DNA from: Bacteroidota bacterium
GTDB taxonomy: Bacteria > Bacteroidota > Bacteroidia > Chitinophagales > Saprospiraceae
Direction: 5' to 3'
Assembly (NCBI GenBank): GCA_029781865.1
Contig: JAKOVW010000039.1
Span: 124,001 to 188,000, forward strand
DNA: 64,000 nucleotides
Part shown: positions 17,547 to 26,139 of the stretch, one piece after another
Layout of the letters: each line of letters starts with the position of its first letter
Position numbering within the stretch: the first letter of the stretch is position 1
Notes under the pieces: generated by a model
Database searches by the model: none
What the model was told of the DNA's origin: nothing
What the model saw: only the letters and a program-made list of their open reading frames with translations
Made by a program: the position numbers and the translations under genes

Positions 17547-20500
17547 ATGTTAGATAAAATTATTGCTTTTAGCATACACAACAAATTCATCATTGGATTA
17601 TTAACCCTTGCATTAGTTATATGGGGTGTATGGAGTGCTAGTAAACTACCCATAGATGCCCTTCCTGATATTACCAACAACCAGGTTCAAATAATAACAC
17701 TTTGCCCAACCCTTGCAGGACAAGAGGTAGAACAATTAGTTACATACCCAATTGAGCAAAGCATTGCCAACCTTCCTGATTTAGAAGAGTTGAGAAGCAT
17801 TTCGCGTTTCGGGTTATCGGTTATCACAGTTGTTTTTGATGACAAAGTAGATATCTATTTTGCACGACAACTTATAAATGAAAAATTAAAAGAAGCTGAA
17901 GAAAAAATTCCAAAAGGAATTGGTAAACCTGAATTAGCTCCTGTAAGCACTGGCTTAGGGGAAATATATCAATATATTATACATCCAAAAAAAGGAAGCG
18001 AAGAAAAATATACTGCAATGGATCTGCGGACAATGCAGGACTGGATTGTAGCCAGACAGCTTTATGGCACACCAGGGATTGCAGAAGTAAACAGCTTTGG
18101 TGGACAACTCAAGCAATACGAAGTTGCAGTTAATCCTGACCGATTGATTGCTATGGGAATCAGCATTCCTGAAATTTTTATCGCATTGGAAAAGAACAAT
18201 GAAAACACAGGTGGTGCTTACATTGACAAAAAACCCAATGCTTATTTCATTCGCGGTGTCGGTTTGATTGGTTCATTTGATGATGTGAAAAATATCGCCG
18301 TTAAGAACAACCCAAACGGAATCCCGATCTTAATTAAAGATGTTGCCGATGTACGCTTGGGAAGTGCTGTTCGATACGGTGCTCTTACTTACAATGGAGA
18401 GGTAGATGCCGTTGGCGGAGTTGTTATGATGCTCAAAGGGTCAAACAGTGCCGAGGTGGTAAGCCGCGTCAAAGAAAAAATGGCTACCATCCAAAAATCA
18501 TTACCCGCTGATGTAATTATAGAACCATTTCTGGATAGAACCGATTTGGTTAATCGTGCTATTTCCACCGTAGAGAAAAATTTGATTGAAGGCGCTTTAA
18601 TTGTCATTTTTATATTGGTTTTATTTCTTGGAAATTTTCGGGCAGGATTAATTGTGGCTTCAGCGATTCCACTATCTATGCTTTTTGCTCTTGGTATGAT
18701 GAACGTATTTGGAGTTAGTGCCAACCTGATGAGCTTAGGAGCAATTGATTTTGGCTTAATCGTAGACGGAGCAGTCATTATTGTTGAAAGCATTTTTCAT
18801 CGTATCACTACGAGCCATTTGAGCAGCGGCAGAACAGAACTAACATCAAAACAAATGGATGAGACCGTTTATGAAAGTGCAAAGCGAATGATGAATTCTG
18901 CAGCATTTGGACAGATCATTATTCTAATTGTGTATTTACCAATTCTCTCATTAATTGGTATTGAAGGAAAAATGTTTGGTCCGATGGCTCAAACTGTTTC
19001 GTTTGCAATACTCGGTGCATTCATACTTTCACTTACTTATATTCCAATGGTATCATCATTATTTCTCAGTAAAAAAGTAAGTCACAAGAAAAATATATCT
19101 GACCAGATGATGGAATTTTTCCAACGAATTTATGCACCACTATTACAAGGAGCAATCAAAGCAAAACTATTTGTGGTAGGAATAACAGTTGCCATTTTTA
19201 TTATTACAGCTATTATTTTTTCAAGAATGGGAGGCGAATTTATTCCAACTTTAGCCGAAGGTGATTTTGCATTTCATTGCATTCTTTCTCAAGGTACCTC
19301 TTTGTCGCAAAGTTTGGAAACATCTATGCAAGCCGCTCGCCTAATCAAAGAATTTGATGAAGTTAAGATGGTGGTGGGAAGAACAGGGGCAGCCGAAATT
19401 CCTACAGATCCAATGCCACCTGAAGCTACCGATTTAATGATCATTCTAAAACCACAGAGTGAATGGAAAAAACAAATTTCGTATGATGAATTAGCTGATG
19501 AAATAAATGAAAAACTTGAAAATATTCCTGGTGTTTTCTTTGAAAAAAGCCAACCCATACAAATGCGATTTAATGAATTGATGACTGGAATCCGACAAGA
19601 TGTGGCTGTAAAAATCTTTGGTGAAAATATGGATACACTTTTGATGTATGCCAATAAAGCAAATACAGTAGTGCAAAGTATAGATGGCGCAACAGAACCA
19701 AGTGTCGAACGCGTTGCCGGATTACCACAGATAGTTATTAAATATAACCGCACCCAAGTTGCAAACTATGGTTTGAATATTGAGGATATCAACCATATTG
19801 TAAGTACTGCATTTGCAGGTGGAGAAGCGGGTGTTGTGTTTGAAAACGAACGAAAGTTTGATTTGGTAGTTCGCTTAGACAGCATTCATCGTAACAACAT
19901 TGACGATGTGAGTCATTTGTATATTCCTACAGCAAATGGCACGCAAATACCATTATCGCAAGTAGCTGAAATAAAAATGGAATTAGGTCCAGCACAAATC
20001 AGCCGCGAAGATGGTAAACGCAGAATCGTAATTGGCTTTAATGTAAAAGACAGGGATGTGGCAAGTGTAGTTGCTGACATTCAAAAGCAACTTAACGAGA
20101 AAGTAAAATTACCAGAAGGATATTACTATACTTATGGAGGGACTTTTGAAAATTTACAGGCAGCATCAGCTCGTTTGATGATTGCAGTTCCGGTCGCACT
20201 TGCATTAATTTTTATGCTACTCTATTTTACTTTCACATCTGTAAAACAAGCTACACTTATTTTTACTGCAATTCCGATGGCAGCTATCGGTGGTGTATTT
20301 GCATTGCTTGTACGTGATATGCCATTCAGTATATCAGCCGGCGTTGGTTTCATTGCCTTATTTGGAGTTGCCGTATTGAATGGAATTGTTTTAGTCAGCA
20401 CCTTCAATCAATTGGAAAAAGATGGCGTCTCTGACATATTTCAAAGAATTCGGGAAGGAACTAAAATACGCTTGCGTCCGGTATTAATGACCGCCAGTGT

Positions 20501-21911
20501 AGCTTCGTTAGGTTTTTTGCCTATGGCACTTTCACATGGTGCAGGTGCAGAAGTACAAAGGCCATTAGCAACGGTAGTCATTGGCGGGTTGATCTCAGCT
20601 ACTTTTTTAACATTGTTTGTGCTGCCTTTACTTTATCTCTTATTTTCTTCCAAAAGAAGAAATAAAAACAGTTTGGTATCAATCATTTTTATCATTGCGA
20701 TATTCTCTTTCGATCATGCCAACGCTCAAGATATGCCAAAATCAATTACGATTGAATATGCTATTGATGCTGCTTTGAAAAATAACCTGGTTTTGCAATC
20801 GCAACAACTATCTATTCAAGCTTCGAATGCACTAAGGAAATCTGTATTTGAATTGCCCAAGGCGGAATTCAATTTTCAATATGGACAGTTTAACAGTTTG
20901 CAGAAAGACAATGGGTTTCAGGTATCACAATCAATTCCTTTCCCTACATACTTCACGGCCAGATCTGAATTGTTTAAAGCCGAATTAAAAAGCAGCGAAC
21001 TAAAGCAGGAATTTACCATCAATGAAATAAAAGCACAGGTACAATCTTACTTCTATCAATTACTGTATTTGCAAATGTCAAAGAAGCAATTGCAATCATT
21101 AGATAGTTTATTCAATGATTTTGTCAAAGCTGCTGCACTTCGCTACCAGACTGGTGAAAGCAATTTACTGGAAAAAACAACCGCAGAAACCAAACGTGGA
21201 CAGCTTTCGATTTTACTTAAACAAACCGAAACAGAATATGCAATGGCTTACAATTCTCTCAAGACTTTGATGAATACAAATGAGGATTTTACTATTATCG
21301 ATACTGGGGTGTTTCTACCCATTGCATTAGGATTTGCTTTGGATACGTTCAACGTTAGCAATAACCCATCTCTTAAATTAATGTATCAGCAAGCAATTAT
21401 TGCAGAGCAAAACAAGAAGTTGGAAAGAGCGACAACATTACCCGATTTTTCTATTGGTTATTTCAACCAGTCGATTATCGGCACCCAAACTGTAGATGGA
21501 AGTGATGTATATTATGATGGCAGTAAACGATTTCAGGGTATAAATGTTGGCTTGGGCATTCCTCTCACATTTTTCAGCAATTCGGCAAAAATAAAATCGC
21601 TTGATTACAAACAGCAATCCTTACAAAAGGAAGCTGATAATAGAATGTTGGTTTTACAAAACCAATTGGAAAATGCCTTTCAGCAATACAGACAAAACTT
21701 ATCTCAATACAATTATTATCAATCAACTGCATTGCCAAATGCCAGGATCATTATTAGCACGGCAAAAGTTGGATTCAAAAGTGGCGAGATTGGTTATATT
21801 GAATATCTGCAGGCATTACAAACCGCTACTGATGTGCATTTAAATTCTCTACAATCCATAAACCAGCTCAATCAATCTATTATTAATATCCATTTTTTAA
21901 TCAACAAGTAA
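17547..21911 (+). CDS. cusA: CusA/CzcA heavy-metal RND pump fused to a CusC/TolC-like outer-membrane factor
   Basis: This is a 1454-residue fusion. Residues 1 to about 1035 are a complete heavy-metal-efflux RND transporter: 12 membrane segments, LPDITNNQVQI near the N-terminus, DFGLIVDGAVIIVE in TM4, and a second transmembrane block at about 875-1035. After a basic stretch (SSKRRNKNS) comes a hydrophobic signal-peptide-like segment ending ANAQ at about residue 1058. The rest is an outer-membrane factor of the TolC type (about 1065-1454) with long coiled-coil helices. Together with the downstream CusB it would form an inner-to-outer-membrane Cu/Ag (or Zn/Co) export pump. Such fusions are known in Bacteroidota. 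The 11-bp gap to cusB shows cotranscription. Confidence 0.93.
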   Translation: MLDKIIAFSIHNKFIIGLLTLALVIWGVWSASKLPIDALPDITNNQVQIITLCPTLAGQEVEQLVTYPIEQSIANLPDLEELRSISRFGLSVITVVFDDKVDIYFARQLINEKLKEAEEKIPKGIGKPELAPVSTGLGEIYQYIIHPKKGSEEKYTAMDLRTMQDWIVARQLYGTPGIAEVNSFGGQLKQYEVAVNPDRLIAMGISIPEIFIALEKNNENTGGAYIDKKPNAYFIRGVGLIGSFDDVKNIAVKNNPNGIPILIKDVADVRLGSAVRYGALTYNGEVDAVGGVVMMLKGSNSAEVVSRVKEKMATIQKSLPADVIIEPFLDRTDLVNRAISTVEKNLIEGALIVIFILVLFLGNFRAGLIVASAIPLSMLFALGMMNVFGVSANLMSLGAIDFGLIVDGAVIIVESIFHRITTSHLSSGRTELTSKQMDETVYESAKRMMNSAAFGQIIILIVYLPILSLIGIEGKMFGPMAQTVSFAILGAFILSLTYIPMVSSLFLSKKVSHKKNISDQMMEFFQRIYAPLLQGAIKAKLFVVGITVAIFIITAIIFSRMGGEFIPTLAEGDFAFHCILSQGTSLSQSLETSMQAARLIKEFDEVKMVVGRTGAAEIPTDPMPPEATDLMIILKPQSEWKKQISYDELADEINEKLENIPGVFFEKSQPIQMRFNELMTGIRQDVAVKIFGENMDTLLMYANKANTVVQSIDGATEPSVERVAGLPQIVIKYNRTQVANYGLNIEDINHIVSTAFAGGEAGVVFENERKFDLVVRLDSIHRNNIDDVSHLYIPTANGTQIPLSQVAEIKMELGPAQISREDGKRRIVIGFNVKDRDVASVVADIQKQLNEKVKLPEGYYYTYGGTFENLQAASARLMIAVPVALALIFMLLYFTFTSVKQATLIFTAIPMAAIGGVFALLVRDMPFSISAGVGFIALFGVAVLNGIVLVSTFNQLEKDGVSDIFQRIREGTKIRLRPVLMTASVASLGFLPMALSHGAGAEVQRPLATVVIGGLISATFLTLFVLPLLYLLFSSKRRNKNSLVSIIFIIAIFSFDHANAQDMPKSITIEYAIDAALKNNLVLQSQQLSIQASNALRKSVFELPKAEFNFQYGQFNSLQKDNGFQVSQSIPFPTYFTARSELFKAELKSSELKQEFTINEIKAQVQSYFYQLLYLQMSKKQLQSLDSLFNDFVKAAALRYQTGESNLLEKTTAETKRGQLSILLKQTETEYAMAYNSLKTLMNTNEDFTIIDTGVFLPIALGFALDTFNVSNNPSLKLMYQQAIIAEQNKKLERATTLPDFSIGYFNQSIIGTQTVDGSDVYYDGSKRFQGINVGLGIPLTFFSNSAKIKSLDYKQQSLQKEADNRMLVLQNQLENAFQQYRQNLSQYNYYQSTALPNARIIISTAKVGFKSGEIGYIEYLQALQTATDVHLNSLQSINQLNQSIINIHFLINK

Positions 21912-21921
21912 ATCTAAATCA

Positions 21922-23226
21922 ATGAATAAATTCATAATCATCATATCAATTGCTGCAACAAGCTTGTTACTTACTTCTTGTCAAAACCACAAGGAAGGCG
22001 ACGGTCATAATCATGGTGAAGAAGCCGGACATTCGGAAGAACAGCATGACGAACATGAAAACAGCAATACTGCAAGTCTCACTGAAGAACAAATGAAATC
22101 CATTAAAATTGAATTAGGCCGAATTGAAAAGAAGCAACTCACTGCTTCACTCAAAGCCAATGGTCTATTGAAGGTGCCCAATCAAAATAAAGCAAACGTA
22201 ACAGCAATGATGGGAGGAGTGATCAAGTCCATTTTAGTTCAAACCGGTAACTCTGTAAATAAAGGACAAATTATAGCCACGATTACAAACAATGCTTTCA
22301 TTACGATGCAGGAAGAATATATTTCAGTTTCAGCAAAAGTAGATTTGGCTCAATTGGAATATAACCGGCAAAATGAATTACATTTAGGAAATGCCGGTGC
22401 ATTAAAAAATGTACAAACCAGTGAATCAGAATTAAAAATACTTAAAGCCCGAAAGGCCAGTTTACAAAAACAGTTGGAATTAATCGGTATTAAGAGTAAT
22501 TCACTTACTTCGGAAAATATTCAACCCACAATTAACATTTCAAGTCCTATAAGTGGAGCATTAAGTAATGTCATGGTAAACATTGGAAGCTTCGTTGATG
22601 CCAATAATCCTATTGCAGAAATAGTGGATAATAGCCAGCTACATCTTGATTTATATGTCTATGAAAAAGACCTGAATAAACTCAAAATCGGTCAGACCAT
22701 TCATTTTACACTTACCAACAACCCCGGCAAAGAATACGATGCTGAAGTGTATTCGATTAGCAACACTTTTGAGCAAAGCACCAAAGCTGTTGCCGTCCAT
22801 GCCCGCGTAAAAGGCAACAAAACCGGATTGATAGATGGAATGGCCATCACTGCTTTGGTAAGTTTGGAAAATGCCAGCGTTGATGCCGTACCCACAACTG
22901 CCATCATCAACCATGAAGGACAGGATTACATTTTCATTGTTTCAGATGCACACAGCGAAGAAGAGCATCACGAACACAATGAAGCTGGAGAAGAGGCACA
23001 TCAACATGACGAGCAGGGTCATAAGCACAAAGAAAAAGAAGAAAACGGAAAACAAGGAAAAGAAACAACATTTGAAAAAATACCTATACGAAAAGGCACG
23101 ACTGATGTTGGCTATAGTGAAATTACCTTATTGAAAGAAATTCCAGCTGATGCAAAAATCGTAACCAATGGAGCTTTTTTTATATTGGCTAAAATGACAA
23201 ATAAAGGAGAAGGTCATGAGCATTAA
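21922..23226 (+). CDS. cusB: CusB/CzcB-type periplasmic adaptor lipoprotein
   Basis: This 434-residue membrane-fusion protein has a lipobox with Cys20 (LLTSC). A His/Glu/Asp-rich segment (about 22-50, GHNHGEEAGHSEE) is followed by lipoyl-like and hairpin domains (GGVIKSILVQTGNSVNKGQ; ISSPISGALSNVMV) and a beta-barrel domain. A second His/Glu-rich insertion lies near residues 343-378 (EEHHEHNEAGEE, HQHDEQGHKHKE). It links the inner-membrane CusA part to the outer-membrane factor. The two His-rich stretches suggest metal capture in the periplasm, as in CusB/CusF-type systems. It lies 11 bp after cusA. Confidence 0.9.
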   Translation: MNKFIIIISIAATSLLLTSCQNHKEGDGHNHGEEAGHSEEQHDEHENSNTASLTEEQMKSIKIELGRIEKKQLTASLKANGLLKVPNQNKANVTAMMGGVIKSILVQTGNSVNKGQIIATITNNAFITMQEEYISVSAKVDLAQLEYNRQNELHLGNAGALKNVQTSESELKILKARKASLQKQLELIGIKSNSLTSENIQPTINISSPISGALSNVMVNIGSFVDANNPIAEIVDNSQLHLDLYVYEKDLNKLKIGQTIHFTLTNNPGKEYDAEVYSISNTFEQSTKAVAVHARVKGNKTGLIDGMAITALVSLENASVDAVPTTAIINHEGQDYIFIVSDAHSEEEHHEHNEAGEEAHQHDEQGHKHKEKEENGKQGKETTFEKIPIRKGTTDVGYSEITLLKEIPADAKIVTNGAFFILAKMTNKGEGHEH

Positions 23227-23277
23227 AGAATAATGACAATCTACATACTATGTAATATAACTTTAAATCAAATTATC

Positions 23278-24156
23278 ATGAAAAAATTAGGATTCATTTA
23301 CTTGTTTATTGCATCAATAATTTTAATGCAAAGCTGCGCTGTTGTTCGCCCTGGAGAAGTAGGGCTTGATACGCATTTTGGAAAACTACAGCCTAAAGTA
23401 CTCCAGCCTGGCCCGCATCACTTTTTCTCATTTTTTGGTAGAAAGGTTGTGCGTTTTGATACACGAGTGGTAAATTATTCCCAAAAGCTTAACTTCCACA
23501 CGCAGGAAGGCATAGAAGTAACATCGGAAATTACAATATTATACCATGTTATGCCCGAATCAATTGTCAGTATCTATAAGCGATTTGGTACGGACTATCA
23601 GGAGATCGTAATTGCTGATAATCTAATCACAACGCTACGTTTTGTGGGTCTTAGTTATAAAGCCACCGAATTGATTACAGCGAGAACAGCAGTTGAGGAC
23701 AGTATAAAAGCACAAATGTTAAGAACTGTCGGCCCATATGGTTTTATGGTTGATTTGGTAATGTTAAAAGAAGTTGACCTGCCCGCTAATGTAGTACAAA
23801 CGATCCAGGCAAAGCTCAACGCTGAAGTAACTGCCAAAAAAACGAAGATTGATAATGAAATAAAAAGGGAGATGCTTGATTTCGAATTGGAGAAGCAACA
23901 AAAAGAAGCCGAAATGGAAATTGTAAAGCAAAGACTTACACTAGGCTTTGCAATTGAAAAGCAAAAGAAAGAAAGTGAACGATTGCTCATAGAATCAGAA
24001 GGCATCAAAAAATCGCAAGATATTATTAATTCTTCGATCACCGACAGGCTTATAAAATTTAAGGCTTTGGATATTACGAAAGAATTAATGAAATCGCCAA
24101 ATTCCAAAATCATCATTACTGATGGAAAATCGCCCATAATACTGAATGATAAATAA
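23278..24156 (+). CDS. SPFH/Band-7 (prohibitin-like) lipoprotein
   Basis: The ATG at 23278 (MKKLGFIYLF) gives 292 residues and starts a clean lipoprotein signal with lipobox MQSC; an upstream in-frame ATG at 23233 would bury it. The Band-7 domain spans about residues 22-200 (VVRPGEVGLD, QKLNFHTQEGIEV, VMLKEVDLPANVV). A Lys/Glu-rich coiled coil follows (about 185-255, EKQQKEAEMEIVKQR). Band-7 proteins form membrane-associated oligomers that organise or protect membrane proteins. Its place 51 bp behind cusB suggests a role with the efflux complex, but this is inference. Confidence 0.8.
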   Translation: MKKLGFIYLFIASIILMQSCAVVRPGEVGLDTHFGKLQPKVLQPGPHHFFSFFGRKVVRFDTRVVNYSQKLNFHTQEGIEVTSEITILYHVMPESIVSIYKRFGTDYQEIVIADNLITTLRFVGLSYKATELITARTAVEDSIKAQMLRTVGPYGFMVDLVMLKEVDLPANVVQTIQAKLNAEVTAKKTKIDNEIKREMLDFELEKQQKEAEMEIVKQRLTLGFAIEKQKKESERLLIESEGIKKSQDIINSSITDRLIKFKALDITKELMKSPNSKIIITDGKSPIILNDK

Positions 24157-24213
24157 AATTGAATAATACATAAATTCTATCTAAGATGAAAAATTAAGCG
24201 TTACATATTTGTG

Positions 24214-24270
24214 AACCCCCTGTTCAATTGTTCTTTTAATGAACATGAAAAATTAAGAACAGGGGTTTTT
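24214..24270 (+). terminator. Terminator after the cus/Band-7 operon
   Basis: AACCCCCTGTTC (24214-24225) pairs with GAACAGGGGTT (24257-24267), with one C bulged, and runs into TTTTT. The loop contains a second small hairpin (TGTTC/GAACA). It lies 58 bp after the Band-7 stop and separates it from the HMBD lipoprotein gene. Confidence 0.75.
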
Positions 24271-24349
24271 GTATCTTAGATTTTCTCGTATTTTTTTACA
24301 TTCAATAAACCATATTCTGAATTTATTTATAAACATAATAATCATTACA

Positions 24350-24613
24350 ATGAAAACAAAAGCGCTTTTATTTATTGTGCTCGCTGCAATTGAAATCGGT
24401 TTCTCAGCTTGTGCAAATCCAGAACCAAAAAAAGAAACCAAGCAATTAGTGCATGTGCATAAGGAAGATGAAGTACATCAGCATGTTTATCAATGTGCTA
24501 TGGATTGTGAGAAAGGGAAAAAGTATAACTTACCAGGCAAATGTCCAATATGTCAGAAAGATTTAATTGAGAAAACAACTGAACACAAATCAGGAGATGG
24601 ACATATCCATTAG
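24350..24613 (+). CDS. Small HMBD-like lipoprotein
   Basis: The ATG at 24350 (MKTKALLF) gives 87 residues with a lipobox (GFSAC) at Cys21. His-rich stretches (VHVHKEDEVHQHVY) are followed by a diverged metal ribbon (YQCAMDC, then GKCPICQKDL) and a His-rich tail (HKSGDGHIH). Compared with the canonical CPMHP...CPxCGM it has an extra Cys and lacks the GM ending. It is a likely periplasmic Cu/Zn/Ni-binding lipoprotein. It stands alone after a terminator and just before a tRNA-like sequence. Confidence 0.75.
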   Translation: MKTKALLFIVLAAIEIGFSACANPEPKKETKQLVHVHKEDEVHQHVYQCAMDCEKGKKYNLPGKCPICQKDLIEKTTEHKSGDGHIH

Positions 24614-24628
24614 CCAATGAATCAGATC

Positions 24629-24705
24629 CCCCGGTAGTTTAAGTGAAAAACATTTTTTGCACGTCTGTGCAAGAAAAATCGGAGGTTCGAGTCCTCTGTC
24701 GGGGT
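24629..24705 (+). other. tRNA-like element with extended anticodon hairpin
   Basis: The 3' part has a perfect B-box (GGTTCGAGTCC) in a 5-bp T-arm (24681-24697). It is flanked by a 7-bp acceptor-like pairing of CCCCGGT (24629-24635) with GTCGGGG (24698-24704), including two G-T pairs. A weak GTTT/AAAC D-like stem is seen. Instead of a 17-nt anticodon arm there is a long hairpin of about 10 bp with a GTCT tetraloop (24653-24678). It is not a canonical tRNA. It could be a decayed tRNA, or a tRNA-like RNA or attachment-site relic. Confidence 0.4.
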
Positions 24706-24828
24706 CAATTTTAGCTAACTGATGATACCAATAAATAGATTAAAACTTAATTGATGCAGAAAATCTGATTTTAGACCTAGGAAAAAAATTAACTTATTTA
24801 GGAAATTTCAAACTTTTAAAAATTTAAA

Positions 24829-25587
24829 GTGAAAACAATTAAACATAATAAACCAATTCTATGGATAACGGTTGGTGCTTTTAGTAGTTTGTTCATTATT
24901 TGTCCTTTAGTAATTTCCTTGTTGCAATATGACTGGTTAAATCATAGCAAACCTTTTTCAGAAGTTATTCTTTTTACTTATAAATATTTTCTATGGGAAA
25001 TAGACTTTGACAGAATTATATCAAACTTAATCTTTCTTGCTGTCGGTGGCGTCTTCGGTTATTTAGTTTATTTAAAAAAATCCCCGAATTCAAAATCTAA
25101 ACACTTATCATTAGAAGAGTTATTAGAAAAAGGAGAAAGTGAATTAATAGAATTTAAATCTTCGCTTCGGTGGGATTATAATCAAAATAAAACAAATAAG
25201 GAGCTTGAATTCGCTGTCTTAAAAACGATTGCTGCTTTTTTGAATACACGTAGGGGACATTTATTGATTGGTGTGGCAGATGATGGCTCAATAATTGGTC
25301 TTGAAAAAGATTATCAATCCTTAAAGAAAAAAAATAGGGATGGGTTCGAGCAATATATTATGAATTTGGTTTCAAATAATATAGGCACTAATTATTGTCA
25401 AAACATTCAGGTAAGCTTTTTTGAGCGACAAGGCAAGGACATCTGTGTAATTGAAGTAAATCAAATTAAAGCAATTGCATTTTTAAAATTTGGGGAAAAT
25501 ACATTTTTCTATATAAGAACGGGTAATCACACTCGTGAACTCGATATTCAAGAAGCTTTAAAGTATATTAGAAAACACAAAACATAA
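24829..25587 (+). CDS. Membrane-anchored AlbA_2 (Schlafen-like) domain protein
   Basis: This 252-residue protein starts at GTG 24829. Two membrane segments (about residues 10-30 and 62-82) precede an AlbA_2 domain (about 94-240) with the typical GESELIEFKSSLRW, KTIAAFLNTRRGHLLIGVADDG and FFYIRTGNHTREL elements. AlbA_2/Schlafen-type domains bind nucleic acid or nucleotide and occur in regulators and in defence proteins; here the domain is tied to the membrane. It lies between an HMBD lipoprotein and a YceI-like gene, and a clear role in metal resistance is not evident. Confidence 0.75.
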   Translation: MKTIKHNKPILWITVGAFSSLFIICPLVISLLQYDWLNHSKPFSEVILFTYKYFLWEIDFDRIISNLIFLAVGGVFGYLVYLKKSPNSKSKHLSLEELLEKGESELIEFKSSLRWDYNQNKTNKELEFAVLKTIAAFLNTRRGHLLIGVADDGSIIGLEKDYQSLKKKNRDGFEQYIMNLVSNNIGTNYCQNIQVSFFERQGKDICVIEVNQIKAIAFLKFGENTFFYIRTGNHTRELDIQEALKYIRKHKT

Positions 25588-25600
25588 ATACATTCAAAAA

Positions 25601-26137
25601 ATGAATAAAATCTTACTATTTATATTCTTATTGTTTACTTGCGGCAAATGTCTTTCACAAAATCTATTCCGTACATTAAATGGTCATGTATTAATTTACG
25701 GGGAATTTAATGACTCTACTTTTATTGCTGAAAGTCATAAACTTGAATTCCATTATGACAATAAAAGCAAAGTCATCGTTGGCAAAATATTCCCTAACTC
25801 CTTTATAAGTGGTATTCCTTTTCTTGATAGTATTCTTTCTGAAAAATCAGGAAGCGCAATCCTAATTCAAGGTTATATTCCTATTGATTTTCTTACTTGG
25901 GAACACAAGGAATACAAGTTAAATGTACCCTTAGAATTCAAATTTAACTCTATAGCAACAAAATCATTATCACAGATAAAATTTACCCATGCAAATAATC
26001 TTGCCGCTTACACATGCGTTATGGAGGCTACTTTTATACTTGATTTGAAGGATCTAAATATCGAAGTGCCGGAAAAATTAAATTCTAAAATCAATGTACA
26101 ATTCCTTCAATTAATTCTAAGACGTGAAAATCAATAA
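25601..26137 (+). CDS. YceI-like exported protein
   Basis: This 178-residue protein has a signal peptide (residues 1-19, ending CLSQ) and a beta-rich body: LNGHVLIYGEF, KLEFHYDNKSKVIVGKI, and a late ATFILDLKDLNIEVPEKL. The pattern resembles YceI family lipocalin-like proteins, which bind isoprenoid or other lipids in the periplasm, but the resemblance is moderate and length is near the family norm. It is 13 bp downstream of the AlbA_2 gene and 2 bp upstream of the P-type ATPase gene, so it is likely translated together with the ATPase. Confidence 0.6.
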   Translation: MNKILLFIFLLFTCGKCLSQNLFRTLNGHVLIYGEFNDSTFIAESHKLEFHYDNKSKVIVGKIFPNSFISGIPFLDSILSEKSGSAILIQGYIPIDFLTWEHKEYKLNVPLEFKFNSIATKSLSQIKFTHANNLAAYTCVMEATFILDLKDLNIEVPEKLNSKINVQFLQLILRRENQ

Positions 26138-26139
26138 AA

